From the NCBI RefSeq assembly GCF_028401955.1, contig NZ_JAQOTJ010000026.1:1-39886 (forward strand): a stretch of DNA of 39,886 nt, written 5' to 3'. This document shows positions 22,047-31,522 of this stretch, piece after piece; position 1 is the stretch's first letter; each line of letters opens with the position of its first letter. The notes under the pieces are model-generated. The model was not told where the DNA came from. It made no database searches and worked only from the letters and a program-made list of their open reading frames with translations. The position numbers were made by a program, and so were the translations under genes. The stretch comes from Bacillus sp. BP-3 (lineage in GTDB: Bacteria; Bacillota; Bacilli; Bacillales; Bacillaceae_G).

Positions 22047-23603
22047 ATGAGTAGGGAAGCCTCTCAAGACAAGACAAAAAGATTTCTCATTGTAACACTA
22101 TTTTTTACACTTGGGACAGCTTTAGGAAAACTACTTGGATTCGCAAAAGAAGTAACACTTGGAGCTTATTTCGGTACAAACTATGCGGTTGATGCATACG
22201 TTGTCGCTTTAAATATACCTACGATTGTTTTTACCGGTATCACAGGGGCTTTCGCCTTTTCTTTCATTCCTATCTTTATGGAGTTAAAGGGAAAAGATCC
22301 GGTTAAAGCATATCGATTCATGAATAACTTTTTAAACATTGTTCTACTTATTTTTTTGATTCCGCTTTTGCTCATTGAATTGCAGCCCCGCTTCTTCATT
22401 TCACTATTTGCGCACGGGCTCCCAGAGCAAACAGCTTTGTTATCAGCTTACTTAATACAAATTATTTTCCCGACCGTATTTTGTACATTCATGATCGATA
22501 TTTTTAATGCTTATTTAAACAGTTTACATAAATTTCGCATTACAAGTATGCAATGGGTTGTATTAAACGGAATTACACTTATTATTTTTGTAGCTCTTGT
22601 ACAATGGATTGGAATTTATGCACTTGCACTAGGTGTTATTGTCGGAAACATCGTACAAAATATACTTGTTTATGTCGCTTCCAAGAGGGAAGGATATCGT
22701 TATCAATTTATAATCGACTTTAAAGACCCTTCTTTAAAGACGATGATTAATTTGAGCATCCCTGCTTTTATTACAAGTACGTCTGTTCAAATTAATCTAC
22801 TTGTTGATCGTACACTAGTCTCTGGATTAAATGAAGGATCTATTGCGGCGCTTAATTATTCCCAAAAGCTATACTTTATTCCGCTTGGGTTAATTGCTGC
22901 TCCAGTCTTAACTGTTATGTATCCTAAATTTGTTGGGTACGCAACTCAATCAAATTGGAAAGACTTCGCAAAATTAATGGAAACAAATATAAAGGTGCTG
23001 TTATATTTATTTATTCCTGTCTTTATTTATTTCACCTTTTTTACAGAGGAAATTGTCAAAGTAATTTATAACTATGGGGCATTTGGGAAAGATTCTATAA
23101 TAATGACAGCAACCGCATTACAATTTTATGCGTTGGCTGCCCTCATGCAGCCATTAAAGGACTTACTTGATCGCTTGCTTTTTTCTTTGAAGCTGAATCG
23201 ATACATTATGTATGCATCAATTATTTCCATGATTATAAATGTTATATTATGTATTATACTTGTTAACCAGATTGGTTTAGCTGGTGCAGCTCTTTCCACT
23301 TCAATAGCATCGGCGAGCACTGTACTTATGCTATTATGGATGCTCCAAAAATTCATGAAAGAGAAAGAACAGGTGAACTTGCGCTACGGTGGCTTTTTAC
23401 TCAAATGTACTGTTGCATCTTTTGTAAGTTTGTATACTTCCAAACTGCTGCTTCATTTCTTACATGATACAAAGTTGCTTATCTTATTAGCAATAGCAAT
23501 TGGTGCCATCGTTTACTTACTCGTCACTTACACATTAAAGATAAAGGAGCTACAACAATTGCTATCGCTATTTTTAGGTAGAAGGAAGGATATAAATGAA
23601 TAA
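22047..23603 (+). CDS. MurJ/MviN-family lipid-linked sugar flippase
   Basis: 518-residue integral membrane protein of the MOP/MurJ (MviN) superfamily with about 14 helices. The N-terminal family signature is FTLGTALGKLLGFAKEVTLG, then AYFGTNYAVDAYVVALNIP. Such proteins flip undecaprenyl-linked saccharides; MurJ itself moves lipid II, while relatives in polysaccharide operons serve as Wzx-type exporters. The linked GT4 and ligase genes favour a polysaccharide role. The ribosome site (TAAGG, 12 bases away) is weak. The 3' end overlaps the next gene by 8 bases. Confidence 0.85.
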   Translation: MSREASQDKTKRFLIVTLFFTLGTALGKLLGFAKEVTLGAYFGTNYAVDAYVVALNIPTIVFTGITGAFAFSFIPIFMELKGKDPVKAYRFMNNFLNIVLLIFLIPLLLIELQPRFFISLFAHGLPEQTALLSAYLIQIIFPTVFCTFMIDIFNAYLNSLHKFRITSMQWVVLNGITLIIFVALVQWIGIYALALGVIVGNIVQNILVYVASKREGYRYQFIIDFKDPSLKTMINLSIPAFITSTSVQINLLVDRTLVSGLNEGSIAALNYSQKLYFIPLGLIAAPVLTVMYPKFVGYATQSNWKDFAKLMETNIKVLLYLFIPVFIYFTFFTEEIVKVIYNYGAFGKDSIIMTATALQFYALAALMQPLKDLLDRLLFSLKLNRYIMYASIISMIINVILCIILVNQIGLAGAALSTSIASASTVLMLLWMLQKFMKEKEQVNLRYGGFLLKCTVASFVSLYTSKLLLHFLHDTKLLILLAIAIGAIVYLLVTYTLKIKELQQLLSLFLGRRKDINE

Positions 23604-24663
23604 AATTATGTACCTTTTAAATTATATCGGGGATGGAGGATCAGAAAAATACGTTCTAGATTTAATCGAATCTATCGGTCCAGAGCACTGTATCCTTGTA
23701 TATTCTATCCCTGGTCCTTTCTTAAAAAAGTTTGAACAATTAAACGTACCGATGTACCGCATTAACATGCGTCATCCTTTTGATATACAAGCTGCTATGC
23801 AATTAAAGAAGATTATAAAAAAAGAAAACATCGATATTGTTCATGCGCAATTTTTACGCGAAAACTATATTGCGATTTTAGCTAAACTATTAGGTGCTCC
23901 TGTGCGGGTCATTTGGACGTATCACGTAAATGTGCCGATGCCATTTCACCTAAAGTGTAGCAATTCCTTTTTTACTCGCTATAATGATGCCATCATTTGC
24001 ATCTCTCAATTTATGAAGCAGCAACTATGCCAAAAGGGCGTACCAGAAAATAAGATACACGTTATTTATAACGGCGTTGCAGATCCATATACAGATGTTC
24101 CTCTTTCTCAGCCTGGGCCGAAAAAAATTGCTGTGATCGGGAGGCTAAGCAGAGAAAAAGGACAGCCGTTCTTATTAACAAGCTTGCAAAAACTAAAAGC
24201 TCTGCACCCATCTTTAAGGTGGCACTGCGATATTATCGGTGAAGGGCCATTAAAAAAAGAATTATCAACTATGATTCAAGAGTTATCACTAGGCGAGCAT
24301 GTATCATTAAAAGGATTTCAAGACGATATTATAAAAGAGTATACAGAACATGATATTATTGTGATTCCATCAGAAAATGAAGGATTATCCTATGTCGCTA
24401 TCGAAGCAATTGCTATGAAAAAACCTGTGATTGCAACAAATGTCGGTGGCTTGCCAGAAGTAATTGTTCATAATCAGTCAGGACTATTAATACCGTTTGG
24501 ATCGGAAGAAACATTAGCTGCTTCCTTAGCTCAATTATTACAAGATGAAAAATTATATCATTCCTTAGCAGAGTGCGGACGCGAACATTATTTACAAAAC
24601 TTCACTTTCTCAAAAATGGTGAAAGAAGTTACAACAATTTATCGCATACCATCATCATGTTAA
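23596..24663 (+). CDS. glycosyltransferase family 4
   Basis: 355-residue GT-B glycosyltransferase with two Rossmann-like domains. The N-terminal half has the acceptor-side loop NYIGDGGSEKYVLDL. The C-terminal half carries GRLSREKGQPF near 181 and the E-x7-E donor motif PSENEGLSYVAIEAIA near 257-272. It retains the anomeric configuration and probably transfers a sugar from a nucleotide donor to a lipid-linked acceptor on the inner face. GGAAGG lies 6-10 bases before the ATG. It overlaps the flippase gene by 8 bases, so coupled translation is likely. Confidence 0.9.
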   Translation: MNKIMYLLNYIGDGGSEKYVLDLIESIGPEHCILVYSIPGPFLKKFEQLNVPMYRINMRHPFDIQAAMQLKKIIKKENIDIVHAQFLRENYIAILAKLLGAPVRVIWTYHVNVPMPFHLKCSNSFFTRYNDAIICISQFMKQQLCQKGVPENKIHVIYNGVADPYTDVPLSQPGPKKIAVIGRLSREKGQPFLLTSLQKLKALHPSLRWHCDIIGEGPLKKELSTMIQELSLGEHVSLKGFQDDIIKEYTEHDIIVIPSENEGLSYVAIEAIAMKKPVIATNVGGLPEVIVHNQSGLLIPFGSEETLAASLAQLLQDEKLYHSLAECGREHYLQNFTFSKMVKEVTTIYRIPSSC

Positions 24664-24675
24664 AGGAGAATATAT

Positions 24676-26052
24676 ATGACACATTCAACTCGCTTCTACT
24701 ATATATGGGCAAGTATCTTCTTCATTCTATTGGGATTACTGTTTTCATCAACTTATACCGGGCTCTTCATTTCTTTCGTACTAGCATGTGCTGCTTTTCG
24801 AGATGAAAAGCTCGGTATTGCTTATTTATTACTATTTATTCCGATGCGCCCTTTTCTCGTTGCTTTTAACCCTGGGCTAAAGTTTATCGGTCTATTTATC
24901 ATCATTGCGCTCTTATTTCGTCTATTATTACAATATCGAAATAATATTTCAAAACTTTTTTCATTCCGGTACTTTGAAGTATTATATTTTCTTTTCTGCT
25001 TGTTTGGCGCTGGAATCGGTCTATTAAACGGCGTTTCATTCATTGCAATCGCTATGCAATTACACACACTGCTTCTATTTTATTTTTTATACTATATTGT
25101 TTCTCGTATCACTGTTCAGCATGATGATATCATATTTTTTGCGAAGATTACCTTTATCGCGTCTAGCATTATGTCTGTACAAGGTTTAATTGAAAAACTA
25201 TCACTGCGCACTCTTGTTTTGCCAGAAGCTTGGAAAGCTCTTGTCCTCGCTCCGACAAATAAAATTCGGATATACGGCATGGCCGGGGGTCCAAATGAAT
25301 TAGCATTATATTTGACGTTAGCTTTTCTCATTTCTTTATACGTTCTTCAACACGTATCAGGGAAAATGAAATATGTCACATATACAGGGCTTACGCTTAT
25401 TGCCACAACATTATGGCTCACGTATTCACGCGGTGCATTTCTGACAGTTATCGTCTTTATGCTTATCTATCTATGTATCCACCGAAAGATTCCAATTTGG
25501 AGATCATTGCTAGTCATCTCCCTTTTGTCCTTCCTATGTGCAACATGCATCTCAAAAATGACAAACTATTTAGAGGGAGAGCAAGTAGGTGTAAAACGAT
25601 TTACAGAAGCATTATCAGAAGACACAGTTGAACTTAGTAAACAAGACGGACGCATTTACTACGTAAAAAAAGCAGTTGAAATCTTTCAAGATAAGCCGAT
25701 CACTGGCTATGGACTAGGTACATTTGGGGATGCTGCTACGCAAACTTTTTCATCACCTATTTACGAAAAATACGAGATTACATGGAATTTTTATTCTGAC
25801 AATCAATACATTCAAATACTCGCTGAAACAGGTATCATTGGCGTTCTCTTATGTGCAGGATTTACATTTGGATTCCTTTCTATTCTTTGGAAATATAGGA
25901 GAAAAGCACCGTTTGCTCCTCTTACTTTATATTTAATAGTTGGAGCGATTATTGGAAGCGCTTTTTATAACATATTAGAAAATGCTTCATTTATGATGTA
26001 TTTCTTTTTAACAGCCGGGTATATACAGCATGCTACGAAAAAAAGCTACTGA
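24676..26052 (+). CDS. O-antigen ligase/polymerase-like (Wzy/WaaL) membrane protein
   Basis: 458-residue protein with about 11-12 helices and a large outer loop at about 300-385. The Wzy_C/O-antigen ligase signature is visible: TYSRGAFLTVIVF near 250 and GYGLGTFGDAA followed by DNQYIQILAETGIIG around 335-385. Such enzymes polymerise or ligate lipid-linked glycans outside the membrane. AAAGGAG lies 8 bases before the ATG. It is the last gene of the operon; its TGA is in the 5' arm of the terminator. Confidence 0.88.
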   Translation: MTHSTRFYYIWASIFFILLGLLFSSTYTGLFISFVLACAAFRDEKLGIAYLLLFIPMRPFLVAFNPGLKFIGLFIIIALLFRLLLQYRNNISKLFSFRYFEVLYFLFCLFGAGIGLLNGVSFIAIAMQLHTLLLFYFLYYIVSRITVQHDDIIFFAKITFIASSIMSVQGLIEKLSLRTLVLPEAWKALVLAPTNKIRIYGMAGGPNELALYLTLAFLISLYVLQHVSGKMKYVTYTGLTLIATTLWLTYSRGAFLTVIVFMLIYLCIHRKIPIWRSLLVISLLSFLCATCISKMTNYLEGEQVGVKRFTEALSEDTVELSKQDGRIYYVKKAVEIFQDKPITGYGLGTFGDAATQTFSSPIYEKYEITWNFYSDNQYIQILAETGIIGVLLCAGFTFGFLSILWKYRRKAPFAPLTLYLIVGAIIGSAFYNILENASFMMYFFLTAGYIQHATKKSY

Positions 26053-26070
26053 GAATTCAGTAGCTTTTTT
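26041..26070. terminator. bidirectional terminator between two glycan operons
   Basis: AAAAGCTACTGA/TCAGTAGCTTTT with loop GAAT and T-runs on both strands. It serves the plus-strand ligase gene and the minus-strand yfhO-2. Confidence 0.92.
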
Positions 26071-26076
26071 CTTATA

Positions 26077-28623
26077 CTATTTCTTTCGTAACTTTCTTAC
26101 CTGTACAATCGTAAACAATATAGTAAGGATGATGCTGACGCCAGAAATAATCATACCAAGTTTTAATCCCGGAGAATGATAAGAAAGCACAACGTCATGA
26201 TTACCAGCTGTTGCTTTCACTCCTAACAACCCATCCACAACTGCTGTTGTAGGCTGCTCTTTCCCGTCGATTGTAACTGACCAGCCAGCATCATAAGGAA
26301 TTGGGAAGACAAATGTAGCGTCCTTCTTCAATGCAACATTTCCCTTAACCATTTTTCCCGAGTTTTCCGTAACCTTCATACTACTTTTTTGTAATGCTTT
26401 TATTGTCTCATTAAATTTGTCTATATCTAATCCATAGAACTGTAAACCTTTTAATGAAAAGATATCTTCCTGTTCAACTTTGATCTTCATCGTTGTAATC
26501 CCATTTGTCGGAAAATATCCAAAATCAATTAACGTTTTTTCGATATCTGGTGGTAAATAACATGGATACTTTTCATTCACCATAATTTCTTTCCAGTTTT
26601 CAATCCCAGTAGCTAATCCGTATAATTGAACTTCTTTCGGTATATTTACTTGAACCGTAATATATCCCGGTTTTTCCTTATTAACTCGTTCATATTTTCC
26701 TTCTTGTCCTGAAACAGCCGCCATATTTTCCAATGAAATCTTTGGATCTTCTAGCTTTTTAAATAGCGTTCCTTCTTTTATATTAATCAATTTTTCTTGG
26801 AAAACAAATGGATTTTCTTCATCTTTAGAAGGTATATGTTCGATTGGATAACCAAATGGAATCATATTGTTAACCTTAAACACATTAGCAAAGCCAAATT
26901 GATTTATTTTTTCATGCCCATATTTCGGTACGCTACCGTCTTCAATTTTATACCCAATTTTTAAAATCGCATCCATGAGCAACGTGTCCCCATGGTTATT
27001 AGCTACTAAAAGGTCTGGAGACGTTGAATAGCCCGTTAGCTTTAAAAAGCGATGAAATGATCCATTTGCCATCGAGTTAAATGTTTGGAAAGATGGATAA
27101 TCATATTGTAAGGAATCATTTAGTGTTCGGGAATATTTAGTACTTACGTGATAACGCTCTGTATTCATTTCATTTACATATTGAATAGCTTGTTTCGCAG
27201 TTTGGTTCAATTCGTACTCATCACGCTTTGTATAAGCCATTTCTCTATGTAGTCCATGAATATATTTTCTTGTATTAAAACCTATATCGCATATTAAACA
27301 TAGAAGTAATAATCCTGTCGTTATTTTTGTTAATGATGGTTTCATCATGCGAATATGCAATACGACCACGATAAACGTAATAAGGATAGCATTTATGATC
27401 AGTGTCTTACTATGAACTACTTCATAATGTTTCACTGACAATGCATACAATAAAATCAAATGAATAATATAACTAATCCATAATGGCAATACATCTTTTC
27501 GACTGATATGTTGAAATACTCTCGCTGCCATAAAAACAACTAACATTACAAAGACAAACGCAAAACGATATGGGTATGCATTTGGCCACTTATTTCCATG
27601 CCAAGCTAAATTTAAAAATGGAATTGCAAAACTACAAATTAAGAACAAAAATACAGCTATGGATAAGCACTTTTCTCGTTTATTAATTCCTTTATTTACA
27701 AAGTATAAAGGTAATAATACGAGTACTAATATAGATGCATATACATTCGGAATACCAAATAAACTCGAATCATACCCACCAGATAATAACTTCCAATAGA
27801 AAAGAAGTAAATCCAGCTTCCATTCTAATTTGAACTCCGTTGAACCGATACTATATGGGTTACTCTTTAACGCTTCAAGAGTTGGAAGAATAATCACCGC
27901 TCCTATGCCAGCAGCTAATCCCGTTCCGAGACAGAAAAGAAGAAAATATTTCCCCCACGTTTTTATGGCCCGGAACTCATATTGTGTAAAGAGTCGAATT
28001 ATAAAATAAAGGAATGTAAAAATCCCAAACATAAAGGAAATGTAGAAATTTGCGATAAACATAATTGCTAACGAAAACGTAAAGAAAATAATCTTTTTAT
28101 CTCGTAAAAGTTTTTCAACTCCCATTAAAACGACAGGTAGAAATACAATCCCATCTAGCCACATGACATGAAACGAATAGGCCATAACAAAGCCTGATAA
28201 TGCATAAGCTGTTGAAAACAATAACAACCCTTTATGCTCTTTACCTATCACATAACGTAAAAACAAGCCGCATGTTACTCCTGCAAACCCTACTTTTAAA
28301 AGAGTAATCAGAAAAATAAATTCCGGAAGGTTTGCTTTATTAAAGAAGTAAAGAAGAATAGAAAACGGACTTGATAAATAATAAGCAAATGTTCCAATAA
28401 AGTTAATTCCCCCGCCTAACTCCATTGTATATTGTAAACTCTTTCCTTCTGTAAATACACTATGTAAATAAGAATAAAATTGAACATATTGCGTGCTTAA
28501 ATCACTAATTAATACTGAATATTTTCCAAACGGATACATACCAAATATAGCATAACTTAAAAGCAGTATCCCGAATGGAATGAAAAAGAACAAAACCCCA
28601 TACAACCCTCTTAATTGTTTCAT
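26077..28623 (-). CDS. yfhO: YfhO-family GT-C glycosyltransferase (copy 2)
   Basis: 848-residue membrane protein of the YfhO family. About 12-13 N-terminal helices are followed by an extracytoplasmic domain (about 430-820) and a last helix. The first outer loop carries LISDLSTQYVQFYSYL with Asp41, the expected position of the GT-C catalytic acid. B. subtilis YfhO is needed to put GlcNAc on lipoteichoic acid, using the lipid sugar made by CsbB. The start at 28623 has GGGAG 9 bases upstream. It is paralogous to the preceding gene over its length. A terminator lies between the two, so it may need readthrough or its own promoter. Confidence 0.9.
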   Translation of the reverse strand: MKQLRGLYGVLFFFIPFGILLLSYAIFGMYPFGKYSVLISDLSTQYVQFYSYLHSVFTEGKSLQYTMELGGGINFIGTFAYYLSSPFSILLYFFNKANLPEFIFLITLLKVGFAGVTCGLFLRYVIGKEHKGLLLFSTAYALSGFVMAYSFHVMWLDGIVFLPVVLMGVEKLLRDKKIIFFTFSLAIMFIANFYISFMFGIFTFLYFIIRLFTQYEFRAIKTWGKYFLLFCLGTGLAAGIGAVIILPTLEALKSNPYSIGSTEFKLEWKLDLLLFYWKLLSGGYDSSLFGIPNVYASILVLVLLPLYFVNKGINKREKCLSIAVFLFLICSFAIPFLNLAWHGNKWPNAYPYRFAFVFVMLVVFMAARVFQHISRKDVLPLWISYIIHLILLYALSVKHYEVVHSKTLIINAILITFIVVVLHIRMMKPSLTKITTGLLLLCLICDIGFNTRKYIHGLHREMAYTKRDEYELNQTAKQAIQYVNEMNTERYHVSTKYSRTLNDSLQYDYPSFQTFNSMANGSFHRFLKLTGYSTSPDLLVANNHGDTLLMDAILKIGYKIEDGSVPKYGHEKINQFGFANVFKVNNMIPFGYPIEHIPSKDEENPFVFQEKLINIKEGTLFKKLEDPKISLENMAAVSGQEGKYERVNKEKPGYITVQVNIPKEVQLYGLATGIENWKEIMVNEKYPCYLPPDIEKTLIDFGYFPTNGITTMKIKVEQEDIFSLKGLQFYGLDIDKFNETIKALQKSSMKVTENSGKMVKGNVALKKDATFVFPIPYDAGWSVTIDGKEQPTTAVVDGLLGVKATAGNHDVVLSYHSPGLKLGMIISGVSIILTILFTIVQVRKLRKK

Positions 28624-28682
28624 TATTTTATGCTCCCGTTTCATTTTTTTGTATACTTGCCTTTTTTCACATAAATGAACAT

Positions 28683-28731
28683 ATAAAAATCCTCCCTAAA
28701 CAGGTTCTGCTACCCCTGCTTAGAAAGGATT
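28683..28731 (-). terminator. long terminator between the two yfhO genes
   Basis: In minus-strand RNA a 17-bp stem without mismatches, including G-U pairs (AATCCTTTCTAAGCAGG with CCTGTTTAGGGAGGATT), a 10-base loop and five U. Ends 12 bases or so downstream of the copy 1 stop codon. Confidence 0.88.
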
Positions 28732-28741
28732 CTCTTTCACA

Positions 28742-31441
28742 TTACTTCCTCTTCTTTGGCACGATCAAACAAAGAACAACCGCTGCCAGTAAGCTAATAA
28801 CAGAAACGATGACCCCTACTACAAATCCAGGGGATGTATACTTCAATTCAATTGTATGTGTTCCTTTTGGTAGTTCTACACCAAGAAATGCATCATTTAA
28901 TTTCAGTACTTTCCCATCTTTTCCGTCAACTGTTACTTTCCATCCTTTATCATATGGGATAGATAAGAAAAGAAGATTATCTTGTTTTACATCAATCTTT
29001 CCTTGAATGCTGCGACCAGTGTAGTTTGTGATGTTCAATGGTTGTTGTTTTAATTCATCTACACGTTGTTCAAATGTATCTATGTCGAGTCCATAGAACA
29101 ACTGTTGATCTAATTCAACAGATTGGCGTTTTACCTTCACTTCTACTTCTACTTTTTCATTTTCAAAGGAGCCTAGATCAAGTATACCATTGTTCCAATA
29201 ATAAGATGGATAATCAGACACGTCGCTGTCTGGTCCCTCACCGATTGTTTTACCTAATGTTTTTCCATTTACGTAAACCTTTGTTACACCAGTTGGTTCC
29301 ACACGTAATTTTGTATATAACTGTTGTTTTCCTTTAACGTCAAACACATATTTAATGCTCGCTGTCTTATCCTCTTGTTGTCTAACTAACTGAATTGTTT
29401 TTTGGTTTGTAAGAGCTGCTTTTTTCTTCTCTGCAGCAAGTTGCTTTTTACTTTTTTCTGCATCATCTGCTACTGCCAAGTTATTATATTGAACAGAAAT
29501 TGGTTCAAGCGGCTTATAATAACTAACAGTTTGTCCATTTAACTTGCCAATCAGTTTATTTTGCTCTTCAAATGAGTTTGTATAATTCGTTTTTTGAACC
29601 TTTAATTTCTCTTTGCCTTTTGTATCAAACTCATCTTTATTGACCATATATCCAAACGGAAGAGCATTTTTATTCTCGTATACGGAAATATCTCCGACAC
29701 TGTCAACTTTGTCAAAACCATATTTATTTAATGGACGATCCGAAATCATATACTTCATACCAAATAAGGCATCAGTTGAAACAATTCCTTTGCCATTTTG
29801 CAAAATTAACGCGTCCAAATAACCGTAACCTAAATCTTGCATATACAAATTCAAGTGTCCATTCGCAACAGAATTGAAATGAGTAAGTCCTTTATACCCA
29901 AAGCGCATTGCGTCATTCCAAGTTCTTCCCATTGTCGTTTCCATGCGATAGAGCCCTTTATCTTTTTCAGCCACTTTTTGAATTGTTTCTTCATATCTCG
30001 GATATGGAGATGCATATTCTTGGCGATTAATGTAGCCATACTCATAGCCCATTAACTTAATCATATATACTGTGTTAAGTGCAACATCTAATCCAACTAC
30101 AGCTACTAATGCGAAAGATACCAATGCTTTGTTCTTTTTCACTCGAACTTTTGCGTATAGTAACAGCGCATAAACAACAATGAAAAAGATGTTTGCCATC
30201 ATTTTGTTGGATTGCATATAAGAAGGTGCTACTTTTCCAAGTAAAACAATCATAAATAGGTTAAAGAAAACAACCTTTTTCAATGCTGGTAATAATTCTT
30301 CTCCAAAGATCATAAACGTTCGAACAGCCACATAAATCAGTAAAAATGACAATACAAACGAATAACGATATGGGAAATTTGTTGGCGGTTCAAAGCCATG
30401 CCAAGCAATATTTAAAAATGGTATTTCAAACGAAAGAACGATAAAGAGCATTACAGCCCCGTATATAATTTTTTCTTTTAATGAGATTTTCTTTGTTACA
30501 AAGAATAATGGAACAAGTAAGAGTGTTAATACACCAGCATACACGTTTGGCATTCCATTAACCGTTGTATCGGTAATTCCATTAAAGAAACGACTATAAA
30601 AATCAAATGGGTCAAAATTAAACGCTGTAGAAAATGGCAGTTTCGTACGCTCTGCAAAGTTGCTCTTTAAGTCCATATACGTCGGCAGTATGATAAATGC
30701 TGCCATTCCAGCTGCTAAACCTGTTCCAATACAAAACCATACAAACTTTTGCATAAATTGCTTTACATTACGGACGTCATACAGGACACAGAAACGCGCT
30801 GCAAAGTAAATAAATGTAAAGATTCCTACCATATAAGAAATATAGAAATTTGTAATAAACGTAAGAGATAAACTAAAAATAAACAATCCGAATTTTTTAG
30901 TCGTCAACAATTTCTCAATTCCAAGCATAATGAGTGGCAATAAATAAATTGCATCCAACCACATAACACAGAAAGAATACACTGTTACAAATGACATTAA
31001 TGCATAAAAAGTTGAGAATAATGCGATTGTAATCTCACGACGCTTCATCATATGACTTAAATAATGCGTCATTGTCACACCAGCTAATCCAACTTTCAAT
31101 AATGTTATAACCATAATTGCTTCTGGAATATGAGCACGGTCAAAAAAGAGAATTAAAATAGAAAACGGGCTTGCTAAATAGTAGGCAAATACACCAAGAA
31201 AATTTAGTCCCATTCCGCCTTCCCAACTATAAAAAATGCTTTTCCCATTTTTTATAACATCATATAAATATGTGTAAAACTGTACATACTGTGTGTGCAA
31301 ATCAGTAACAAGAATTGATTTTTCTCCAAATGGAGCAATACCAATCAGTATAAACATTACACCATAAATAGAAAACGGAAGGAAGAAAGCTAATGCATAT
31401 AAAAACTTCTTCTTCTTAAATAAATCTAACAGTTGTTGCAT
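28742..31441 (-). CDS. yfhO: YfhO-family GT-C glycosyltransferase (copy 1)
   Basis: 899-residue YfhO-type protein with the same architecture as copy 2: polytopic N-terminal half, large extracytoplasmic domain, final helix and basic tail (PKKRK). The catalytic-loop motif is LVTDLHTQYVQFYTYL with Asp47. Shared blocks include FAYYLASPFSILILFF, ITLLKVGLAGVT and PYRYSFVLSFLL. Unlike copy 2 it has an insertion rich in Lys, Glu and Ala (EKSKKQLAAEKKKAALTNQK) in the outer domain. ATG 31441 has GGAGG 6-7 bases upstream. It lies downstream of the GtrA-type flippase behind a terminator-like hairpin. Likely transfers a lipid-linked sugar to a surface polymer. Confidence 0.9.
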   Translation of the reverse strand: MQQLLDLFKKKKFLYALAFFLPFSIYGVMFILIGIAPFGEKSILVTDLHTQYVQFYTYLYDVIKNGKSIFYSWEGGMGLNFLGVFAYYLASPFSILILFFDRAHIPEAIMVITLLKVGLAGVTMTHYLSHMMKRREITIALFSTFYALMSFVTVYSFCVMWLDAIYLLPLIMLGIEKLLTTKKFGLFIFSLSLTFITNFYISYMVGIFTFIYFAARFCVLYDVRNVKQFMQKFVWFCIGTGLAAGMAAFIILPTYMDLKSNFAERTKLPFSTAFNFDPFDFYSRFFNGITDTTVNGMPNVYAGVLTLLLVPLFFVTKKISLKEKIIYGAVMLFIVLSFEIPFLNIAWHGFEPPTNFPYRYSFVLSFLLIYVAVRTFMIFGEELLPALKKVVFFNLFMIVLLGKVAPSYMQSNKMMANIFFIVVYALLLYAKVRVKKNKALVSFALVAVVGLDVALNTVYMIKLMGYEYGYINRQEYASPYPRYEETIQKVAEKDKGLYRMETTMGRTWNDAMRFGYKGLTHFNSVANGHLNLYMQDLGYGYLDALILQNGKGIVSTDALFGMKYMISDRPLNKYGFDKVDSVGDISVYENKNALPFGYMVNKDEFDTKGKEKLKVQKTNYTNSFEEQNKLIGKLNGQTVSYYKPLEPISVQYNNLAVADDAEKSKKQLAAEKKKAALTNQKTIQLVRQQEDKTASIKYVFDVKGKQQLYTKLRVEPTGVTKVYVNGKTLGKTIGEGPDSDVSDYPSYYWNNGILDLGSFENEKVEVEVKVKRQSVELDQQLFYGLDIDTFEQRVDELKQQPLNITNYTGRSIQGKIDVKQDNLLFLSIPYDKGWKVTVDGKDGKVLKLNDAFLGVELPKGTHTIELKYTSPGFVVGVIVSVISLLAAVVLCLIVPKKRK

Positions 31442-31484
31442 TATACTCCTCCATATCATTTCTAGTTCGAAAATATATGTATAA

Positions 31485-31522
31485 AAAAACAATAGCCGGC
31501 ACAAGCCAAGCTATTTGTTTTT
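31485..31522 (-). terminator. terminator/attenuator between gtcA-like gene and yfhO copy 1
   Basis: Minus strand AAAAACAAATAGC and GCTATTGTTTTT pair with one bulged base around a 13-base loop, followed by a T-run. The stop codon of the flippase gene touches the stem. Confidence 0.7.

Noticed and set aside
26077-31441. The two yfhO frames as one gene split by a frameshift
   Set aside because: Each has its own ribosome site, full N-terminal catalytic loop and C-terminal helix, so they are complete paralogues.
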